Part shown: piece by piece, positions 1-3,560 of the stretch | Layout: every line of letters starts with the position of its first letter | How positions within the stretch are numbered: position 1 is the stretch's first letter | Origin: Deltaproteobacteria bacterium | GTDB lineage: Bacteria > Desulfobacterota > Deferrimicrobia > Deferrimicrobiales > Deferrimicrobiaceae | DNA: 5,125 nt | NCBI GenBank assembly: GCA_003105225.1 | Contig: PQAK01000158.1 | Span: forward strand, 1 to 5,125 | Direction: 5' to 3' | Translations under genes and position numbers: made by a program | Notes under the pieces: generated by a model | The model's input: the letters and a program-made list of their open reading frames with translations, nothing else | What the model was told of the DNA's origin: nothing | The model's database searches: none

Positions 1-24
1 GTCGTCGCGGAGATCCTGGAATAG
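1..24 (+). CDS. tuf: Elongation factor Tu, C-terminal end (partial)
   Basis: The first eight codons of the window read VVAEILE and a TAG stop, in frame from base 1. This matches the usual C-terminus of bacterial EF-Tu (GAGVV followed by a short charged/hydrophobic tail). EF-Tu is the GTPase that delivers aminoacyl-tRNA to the ribosomal A site. Only seven residues are present, so no domain can be checked. The identification rests on this tail plus the very common gene order tuf-rpmG-tRNA(Trp)-secE-nusG. The next gene begins 31 nt later, with no terminator hairpin visible in between, so read-through into rpmG is likely. Confidence 0.85.
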   Translation, partial: VVAEILE

Positions 25-55
25 CGTCTACCCTTGACGGAAAGCGGAGAGCGGC

Positions 56-205
56 ATGAGAGACATCATCACGCTGGCGTGTTCCGAGTGCAAGATGCGG
101 AACTACACCACGACGAAGAACAAGAAGACCATGACGGACAAGCTGGAGCTGAAGAAGTTCTGCCCGACGTGCCGGAAGCATACGGCGCACAAGGAAACCA
201 AGTAG
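56..205 (+). CDS. rpmG: 50S ribosomal protein L33, zinc-binding form
   Basis: This 49-codon gene encodes L33, a small protein of the large ribosomal subunit near the E site. The protein starts MRDIITLACSEC and has two CxxC pairs, at Cys9/Cys12 and Cys36/Cys39, the four-cysteine zinc-ribbon (C+) version of the family. The lysine-rich stretch between them (about residues 21-34) and the ending KHTAHKETK are also typical. About 50 residues is the normal family length. The ATG at 56 is preceded by GGAG at 46-49, six bases upstream, which supports this start. The gene lies 31 nt after tuf and ends 12 nt before the tRNA, so it is very probably co-transcribed with both. Keeping four cysteines implies a zinc-dependent ribosomal protein. 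No zinc-independent paralogue is visible in this window. Confidence 0.95.
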   Translation: MRDIITLACSECKMRNYTTTKNKKTMTDKLELKKFCPTCRKHTAHKETK

Positions 206-217
206 CGGGCGGGAGAT

Positions 218-294
218 AGGCCAGTAGCTCTAACGGCTAGAGCAGCGGACTCCAAATCCGCGGGTTGGGGGTTCGAATCCCTCCTGGCCTGCCA
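218..294 (+). tRNA. tRNA-Trp (anticodon CCA)
   Basis: A complete 77-nt cloverleaf can be drawn. The acceptor stem is AGGCCAG (218-224) with CTGGCCT (284-290), seven perfect pairs. The D stem is GCTC/GAGC around a 9-nt loop containing GG. The anticodon stem is GCGGA/TCCGC (245-249/257-261) with loop CTCCAAA, giving anticodon CCA at 252-254, which reads the UGG tryptophan codon. The variable loop has 5 nt. The T stem is GGGGG/CCCTC with one G-U pair and the TTCGAAT loop. The discriminator base is G291, as expected for bacterial tRNA-Trp, and the CCA tail is encoded at 292-294. It sits between rpmG and secE, so it must be cut from a polycistronic transcript unless an unseen promoter serves it. 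Confidence 0.97.
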
Positions 295-324
295 TCTTTT
301 TCAAGCCGCGGGAGACGGGGTGAC

Positions 325-606
325 ATGGCGAGATCGCTGAAGGACAGGTTGCTGGAACGCCTTCCGGGGACGCGGACGGCGACGGAGGAGGGACGCCCGA
401 AGGCCAACGGCGCCGGGCGGATGCAGAAGGTGTCCGCCTTCCTGCAGGAGTTCCGCACCGAGATGAAGAAGGTCACCTGGCCCGGCCGGAAGGAAACGGC
501 CTCCTCGACGGCGGTCGTCATCGTCACGGTCCTGCTCATCGTCATCTTCCTCGGACTGGTCGATTACGCGCTGGGCAGGATCGTCTATTCCGTCCTGAAC
601 TTCTAA
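325..606 (+). CDS. secE: Protein translocase subunit SecE
   Basis: SecE is the small inner-membrane subunit that clamps the SecY channel in the SecYEG translocon. The 93-residue protein has a polar N-terminal part (1-32), an amphipathic helix (about 34-47), the family motif KKVTWP (48-53), and one strongly hydrophobic membrane segment (about 63-79) followed by a short tail ending VYSVLNF. This is the single-span SecE type, not the three-span E. coli form. The ATG at 325 has GGAG (311-314) and GGGGTGA (317-323) just upstream. An in-frame ATG at 421 would give a 61-residue core protein closer to the shortest SecE homologues, but its upstream bases (GGGCGG) are a weaker ribosome site. An open frame also extends upstream of 325 into the tRNA and is not used. 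nusG starts 19 nt downstream, as in most bacteria. Confidence 0.93.
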   Translation: MARSLKDRLLERLPGTRTATEEGRPKANGAGRMQKVSAFLQEFRTEMKKVTWPGRKETASSTAVVIVTVLLIVIFLGLVDYALGRIVYSVLNF

Positions 607-625
607 TCCTTCACAAGAGGAAGCG

Positions 626-1153
626 ATGGCGAAACAGTGGTTCGTCGTTCATACCTATTCCGGGTATGAGAAGAAGGTCCGGGAATCCCTGCTGAACCGG
701 ATCGAGACGGAAGGGATGCAGGAGCGCTTCGGCGACGTCCTGATCCCCGCCGAAACCGTCGTGGAGATGAAGAAGGGGAAGAAGAGGACGGGCACGCGGA
801 GTTTCTACCCGGGCTACCTCCTGGTCAACATGGACCTCGACGAGCGCACCTGGCACCTCGTGCGGCACACCCCGAAGGTGACCGGGTTCGTCGGCGGCCA
901 GAACCCGGCTCCCATCCCCGAGCCCGAGGTCGAGGACATCAAGTCCCAGATGGTCGAGGGGCGCCTGAAGCCCAAGCCGAAGGTCACCTTCACGGAAGGG
1001 GAGAACGTCCGGGTGATCGACGGCCCCTTCAGCAACTTCAGCGGCATCGTGGACAGCATCAAGGCCGACAAGGGGAAGGTTGTCGTCCTCGTGTCCATTT
1101 TCGGGCGGGCGACCCCCGTCGAGCTCGATTTCACCCAGGTCGAAAAAAGCTAA
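626..1153 (+). CDS. nusG: Transcription termination/antitermination protein NusG
   Basis: NusG binds the RNA polymerase clamp and links it to Rho, to the NusA/S10 antitermination complex, or to a trailing ribosome. The 175-residue protein has the usual length and two-domain plan. The N-terminal NGN domain (about 1-115) starts KQWFVVHTYSGYE and includes FYPGYLLV at 60-67 and the conserved KVTGFVGG at 84-91. A proline-rich linker follows (about 93-120). The C-terminal KOW domain (about 125-174) has GENVRVIDGPFSNFSG and later LVSIFGRATPVELDF. The ATG at 626 is preceded by AGAGG (616-620) at five bases. The gene is 19 nt after secE and 21 nt before rplK, which fits one transcription unit. No insertion between the domains and no broken motif is seen. 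RfaH-like specialisation is unlikely given the operon position. Confidence 0.97.
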   Translation: MAKQWFVVHTYSGYEKKVRESLLNRIETEGMQERFGDVLIPAETVVEMKKGKKRTGTRSFYPGYLLVNMDLDERTWHLVRHTPKVTGFVGGQNPAPIPEPEVEDIKSQMVEGRLKPKPKVTFTEGENVRVIDGPFSNFSGIVDSIKADKGKVVVLVSIFGRATPVELDFTQVEKS

Positions 1154-1174
1154 TTCGGAAGGGGAGAGGGTACC

Positions 1175-1597
1175 ATGGCGAAAAAGGTCGTATCGCAGAT
1201 CAAGCTCCAGATTCCCGCGGGGAAGGCGAATCCCTCCCCTCCCGTGGGTCCCGCCCTCGGGCAGCACGGCGTCAACATCATGGAGTTCTGCAAGTCGTTC
1301 AACGCGAAGACGGCGTCCCAGGAGGGGATGATCATCCCGGTGGTGATCACCGTGTACGCCGACCGGTCCTTCACCTTCATCACGAAGACGCCTCCCGCGT
1401 CCGTCCTCCTGCTCAAGGCGGCCGGTTTGGAGAAGGGGAGCAAGACCCCCAAGCGCGAGAAGTGCGGAAGGATCCCGCGGACCAAGGTCGAAGAGATCGC
1501 GAAGCTCAAGATGACCGACCTGGACGTGAAGGACCTGGAGGCCGCGATCAAGACGATCGAGGGGACCGCCCGGAGCATGGGGCTCGAGGTGTTCTAG
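1175..1597 (+). CDS. rplK: 50S ribosomal protein L11
   Basis: L11 binds 23S rRNA at the GTPase-associated centre, at the base of the L10-L7/L12 stalk, and takes part in elongation-factor turnover and the stringent response. The protein has 140 residues, the standard length. The N-terminal domain (1 to about 70) carries QIPAGKANPSPPVGPALGQH (12-31), whose prolines form the hinge region contacted by thiopeptide antibiotics. The C-terminal rRNA-binding domain (about 74-140) ends with the family signature around 126-139 (KTIEGTARSMGLEV). The ATG at 1175 follows the strong purine-rich site GGGGAGAGGG (1161-1170). The gene lies 21 nt after nusG and 28 nt before rplA, and rplK-rplA is the conserved L11 operon. 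In E. coli, L1 represses this pair by binding near the rplK start; I could not resolve a clear L1-site mimic here. Confidence 0.97.
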   Translation: MAKKVVSQIKLQIPAGKANPSPPVGPALGQHGVNIMEFCKSFNAKTASQEGMIIPVVITVYADRSFTFITKTPPASVLLLKAAGLEKGSKTPKREKCGRIPRTKVEEIAKLKMTDLDVKDLEAAIKTIEGTARSMGLEVF

Positions 1598-1625
1598 GAC
1601 GTTCGACCGACGAAGGGAGAGAGAA

Positions 1626-2330
1626 ATGCCGAAACACGGAAAAACCTACCTGGAAGCACGGAGCAAGGTGAACAGGGAGGCAAAGTATTCTCTCGACGAG
1701 GCGCTGGACCTGCTGAAGGAGACGGCGCGGGCGAAGTTCGACGAGACGGTGGAGGTGGCGCTGCGCCTGGGGGTCGATCCCAAGTACCCCGACCAGCAGG
1801 TCCGGGGCTCCGTCGTGCTCCCGCACGGCACGGGAAGGTCCGTCCGGGTTCTCGTCTTCGCCAAGGGGGAGAAGGCGAAGGAGGCGCAGGAGGCCGGGGC
1901 CGATTTCGTCGGCGCCGAGGACCTGGTCGCAAAGATCCAGGGAGGCTGGCTCGATTTCGACAAGGCGGTGGCCACCCCGGACATGATGGGGGCGGTCGGA
2001 AAGATCGGGAAGATCCTGGGCCCCCGGGGGCTGATGCCGAACCCGAAGGTCGGGACCGTGACCTTCGACGTGGCGAAGGCCGTGCGGGACCTGAAGGGCG
2101 GCAAGGTGGAGTTCAAGGTCGACAAGACGGGGACCCTCCACGCGGGGATCGGGAAGGTGAGCTTCGGGAAGGACAAGATCCGGGAGAACTTCCTGACCTT
2201 CTTCGAAGCCATCATGAAGGCGAAGCCGTCCGCCGCGAAGGGGACCTACGTCCGGACGCTGGCCCTCTCGACGACGATGGGAGTCGGGGTGCGGCTGAAC
2301 GCCAGCGTGCTGCAGGCGGACCAGAAATAG
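1626..2330 (+). CDS. rplA: 50S ribosomal protein L1
   Basis: L1 forms the mobile L1 stalk that interacts with E-site tRNA, and in many bacteria it represses its own operon by binding mRNA. The product has 234 residues, the usual bacterial length. Domain I is built from both ends (about 1-66 and 160-234), with domain II in the middle. The family signature LGPRGLMPNPKVGTVT is intact at 131-146, and the C-terminal TMGVGVRLN (217-225) is also typical. The N-terminus MPKHGKTYLEAR is a normal L1 start. The ATG at 1626 follows the purine-rich site AAGGGAGAGAG (1613-1623). After its TAG stop, 217 nt of leader separate it from rplJ, so L11-L1 and L10-L12 are probably controlled separately at the RNA level even if transcribed together. 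Confidence 0.97.
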   Translation: MPKHGKTYLEARSKVNREAKYSLDEALDLLKETARAKFDETVEVALRLGVDPKYPDQQVRGSVVLPHGTGRSVRVLVFAKGEKAKEAQEAGADFVGAEDLVAKIQGGWLDFDKAVATPDMMGAVGKIGKILGPRGLMPNPKVGTVTFDVAKAVRDLKGGKVEFKVDKTGTLHAGIGKVSFGKDKIRENFLTFFEAIMKAKPSAAKGTYVRTLALSTTMGVGVRLNASVLQADQK

Positions 2331-2334
2331 ACGC

Positions 2335-2502
2335 TCTTTGAACCGTTGGGAAACTTCTTTTGTCAAAGACCGCGGGTTCACCGAAGGTGACCAAGGGGGC
2401 GGAACCGGTGTCGGGTCCGCCCGTCCCGCGCAGACAAGGGGAGCCGCAGATGCCGCTACCATGGCGAACGTTCTCGCGCGCGCCCTCTGCCTTTGACAGA
2501 GG
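2335..2502 (+). promoter_or_regulatory. Competing helices around the L10 leader
   Basis: Three pairings share bases and cannot all form. First, TCTTTGA (2335-2341) is a perfect complement of TCAAAGA (2363-2369). Second, CTTTTGTCAAAG (2357-2368) can form 12 consecutive pairs, two of them G-U, with CTTTGACAGAGG (2491-2502), enclosing the whole L10-binding junction. Three more A-U pairs, AAA 2351-2353 with TTT 2503-2505, follow after a bulge. Third, CCTCTG (2484-2489) pairs with CAGAGG (2497-2502) as a local six-pair hairpin with a seven-base loop. This resembles the alternative-helix logic of attenuators, but the local hairpin is followed only by TTTCG, a poor termination tract. A 12-pair match has a moderate chance of arising randomly in a leader this long, so this remains a hypothesis. 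Confidence 0.4.
2364..2435 (+). promoter_or_regulatory. Ribosomal protein L10 leader RNA (L10/L12 binding site)
   Basis: The sequence AAAGACCGCGGG (2365-2376) and, later, CCCGCGCAGAC (2425-2435) are the conserved arms of the L10 leader family, with a kink-like asymmetric internal loop between the AGAC and CAGAC flanks. CGCGGG (2371-2376) pairs perfectly with CCCGCG (2425-2430). Inside lie two hairpins: TCACC-GAA-GGTGA (2378-2390), and GGGCGGA (2397-2403) with TCCGCCC (2416-2422). This gives the three-way junction expected of the family. In other bacteria L10, or the L10-L12 complex, binds this RNA and represses rplJ-rplL by blocking translation or by attenuation. Its position between rplA and rplJ fits exactly. 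Which mechanism operates here is not certain; no clear terminator with a long T run follows. Confidence 0.9.
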
Positions 2503-2551
2503 TTTCGATAGCAGTCCAATCTTTTCGGGGAAAGGGGGCAAGCGCGAGTGA
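2450..2551 (+). CDS. Possible 33-codon upstream ORF in the rplJ leader
   Basis: An ATG at 2450 is preceded by AAGGGGAG (2436-2443) at six bases, a good ribosome binding site. The frame stays open for 33 codons and stops at TGA 2549-2551, which overlaps the rplJ GTG start at 2548 as GTGA, the arrangement used for translational coupling. The peptide (starting MPLPWRTF, ending GGKRE) matches no family I recognise. Against a real protein gene, 12 of its 32 codons after Met end in A or T, far more than in the neighbouring genes, and it lies in a structured RNA. If translated, it would more likely act by letting ribosomes open the downstream hairpins than through the peptide itself. No family or conservation evidence is available, hence the low confidence. 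Confidence 0.25.
   Translation: MPLPWRTFSRAPSAFDRGFDSSPIFSGKGGKRE
2521..2538 (+). promoter_or_regulatory. rplJ ribosome binding site, possibly masked by a hairpin
   Basis: The purine run AAAGGGGG (2531-2538) lies nine bases before the GTG at 2548 and is the only plausible ribosome binding site for rplJ. CTTTTC (2521-2526) can pair with GAAAGG (2530-2535) across a three-base GGG loop (six pairs, one G-U), covering the first half of this site. CCTTT (2490-2494) from the upstream hairpin loop could instead pair with AAAGG (2531-2535). Either would reduce rplJ translation. The site itself is well supported; the masking is inference. Confidence 0.5.
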
Positions 2552-3081
2552 AAGACAAGAGCAAGGCGGATACCGTAGAGGCGTTGCGCCGCGCGATCGG
2601 GGCGCAGAAGGGCGCCGTCGTGGCGGAGTTCCGGGGCCTCACGGTGGCCGAGTTGACGGCTCTCCGGAAGAAGCTCCGCGAGGTCGATGCGGAGTTTCGC
2701 GTAATCAAGAACACCCTGATGCGCCTGGCGGCGAAAGGCCACGATTTCGGCAAGCTCGACGCGTTCTTCTCGGGCCCGACGGCCGTCGCGCTGACGCACG
2801 GCGACCCGGTGGCGCTGGCCAAGGCGATGAAGGATTTCGCCGCGGGAAGCCCGAAGATCCTTCTCAAGGCGGGATTCTTCGAGGGGAGGGTGCTCGGCGT
2901 AAAGGAAGTGGAGACCCTGGCGCAGGTGCCGCCGCGGGAGGTGCTGCTGGGGCGGCTGGCCGGGGGCCTCGCGTCGCCGCTTTCGCGCCTGGTGCAGGCG
3001 CTTTCCGGGCCCCAGCGAAAGCTGGCCTATGCGCTGCAATCCATTCATGACCAGAAAACCGCACAAGAAACCAAGGGATAA
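2548..3081 (+). CDS. rplJ: 50S ribosomal protein L10
   Basis: L10 anchors the L7/L12 dimers to 23S rRNA and so forms the ribosomal stalk. The 177-residue product is of normal length. The N-terminal rRNA-binding domain (about 1-130) contains VVAEFRGLTVAELTALRKKL (24-43) and the conserved FRVIKNTLMRLA (50-61). The C-terminal helix (about 133-168, with LVQALSGPQRKLAYALQSI) is where L12 dimers dock. The start is GTG; no in-frame ATG occurs until codon 58, and the N-terminus from GTG aligns with normal L10 starts, so GTG is firm. rplL begins 11 nt after the stop, and the rplL ribosome binding site overlaps the rplJ TAA, suggesting coupled translation. The L10 leader upstream implies feedback control by the product. 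Confidence 0.96.
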   Translation: MKDKSKADTVEALRRAIGAQKGAVVAEFRGLTVAELTALRKKLREVDAEFRVIKNTLMRLAAKGHDFGKLDAFFSGPTAVALTHGDPVALAKAMKDFAAGSPKILLKAGFFEGRVLGVKEVETLAQVPPREVLLGRLAGGLASPLSRLVQALSGPQRKLAYALQSIHDQKTAQETKG

Positions 3082-3092
3082 AGGAGAATCCG

Positions 3093-3473
3093 ATGGCGAC
3101 GATGACCAAGGAAGAATTCATCAAAATGGTGGAGGGATTGACGGTCCTCGAGCTTCACGACTTCGTGAAGGCGCTCGAGGACCGGTTCGGCGTGACGGCG
3201 GCGGCGCCGGCCATGGCGGTGGCGGCGGCCCCGGGAGCGGCTGCGGCAGCGGTGGAGGAGAAGACCGAGTTCGACGTGGTCCTGACCGGTTTCGGCAGCA
3301 ACAAGATCCAGGTGATCAAGGTCGTCCGGGAAGTGACCGGACTGGGCCTGAAAGAGGCCAAGGACCTGGTCGAGGGCGTGCCCAAGCCGCTGAAGGAAGG
3401 GATCGCCAAGAAGGACGCCGGCGACTTGAAGAAGAAGATCGAGGAGGCGGGGGGCACGGCGGAAATCAAGTAG
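3093..3473 (+). CDS. rplL: 50S ribosomal protein L7/L12
   Basis: L7/L12 is the multicopy stalk protein that recruits and stimulates the translational GTPases (EF-Tu, EF-G, IF2, RF3). The protein has 126 residues, typical for the family. The N-terminal dimerisation domain (1-33, MTKEEFIKMVEGLTVLELHD from residue 4) binds L10. A flexible Ala/Pro/Gly/Val hinge spans about 35-54. The globular C-terminal domain (57-126) has EKTEFDVVLTGFGSNKIQVI and the factor-binding helix KVVREVTGLGLKEAKDLVE (77-94 region). The ATG at 3093 follows AAGGAG (3081-3086) at six bases; a second in-frame ATG at 3102 is possible but less well spaced. It is the last ribosomal protein gene before rpoB. The GC-rich hinge codons produce long spurious frames on both strands. 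Confidence 0.97.
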   Translation: MATMTKEEFIKMVEGLTVLELHDFVKALEDRFGVTAAAPAMAVAAAPGAAAAAVEEKTEFDVVLTGFGSNKIQVIKVVREVTGLGLKEAKDLVEGVPKPLKEGIAKKDAGDLKKKIEEAGGTAEIK

Positions 3474-3500
3474 TTCCCGCAGCCATGGCGCGCTAGGGAC

Positions 3501-3522
3501 GGGGGGCGGACCAACGCCCCCC
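3501..3522 (+). terminator. GC hairpin between rplL and rpoB, probable attenuator or processing site
   Basis: GGGGGGCG (3501-3508) pairs perfectly with CGCCCCCC (3515-3522) around the six-base loop GACCAA, a very stable eight-pair stem. It is followed by CGGTTTCAACC, so the T tract is only three bases and strong intrinsic termination is unlikely. In E. coli the rplL-rpoB gap holds a partial attenuator and an RNase III site that reduce rpoB expression relative to the ribosomal proteins. A similar role here is inferred from position and structure. rpoB must still be reached by read-through unless an unseen promoter exists, since no good promoter is visible in 3474-3560. Confidence 0.55.
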
Positions 3523-3549
3523 CGGTTTCAACCATTGCCTGTATGCCCC

Positions 3550-3556
3550 GGGGTGA
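3550..3556 (+). promoter_or_regulatory. rpoB ribosome binding site
   Basis: GGGGTGA contains GGTGA, complementary to the 16S rRNA 3' end, and lies four bases before the ATG at 3561. This decides the rpoB start against the in-frame ATG at 3543, which has no purine-rich sequence upstream (CAACCATTGCCTGT). Confidence 0.65.
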
Positions 3557-3560
3557 AGAG

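Noticed and set aside
34..39. TTGACG as a possible -35 box before rpmG
   Set aside because: No -10 box at a suitable distance; a start there would fall inside rpmG.
34..219. 61-residue + strand frame over rpmG
   Set aside because: Out of phase with the clear four-cysteine L33 gene at 56-205, with TTG start and His/Glu-rich shadow composition.
2475..2482. Alternating GC run (CGCGCGCG) in the rplJ leader
   Set aside because: Short and expected in GC-rich DNA; self-complementary but with no second copy or clear role.
1548..2867. 439-residue open frame on the - strand across rplA and rplJ
   Set aside because: Opposite two recognised ribosomal protein genes and the L10 leader; low-complexity Arg/Pro/Leu composition and no recognisable motif.
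2493..3496. Long + strand frames out of phase with rplJ and rplL (2493-3050 and 3029-3496)
   Set aside because: Gly/Arg-rich shadow translations of rplJ and rplL, without their own ribosome sites or recognisable domains.
3485..3496. Three-codon ORF (ATG GCG CGC TAG) after rplL
   Set aside because: No ribosome binding site and too short to support.
3543..3560. Upstream in-frame ATG for rpoB
   Set aside because: No ribosome binding site precedes it, whereas the ATG at 3561 follows GGGGTGA and gives a standard MAY start.
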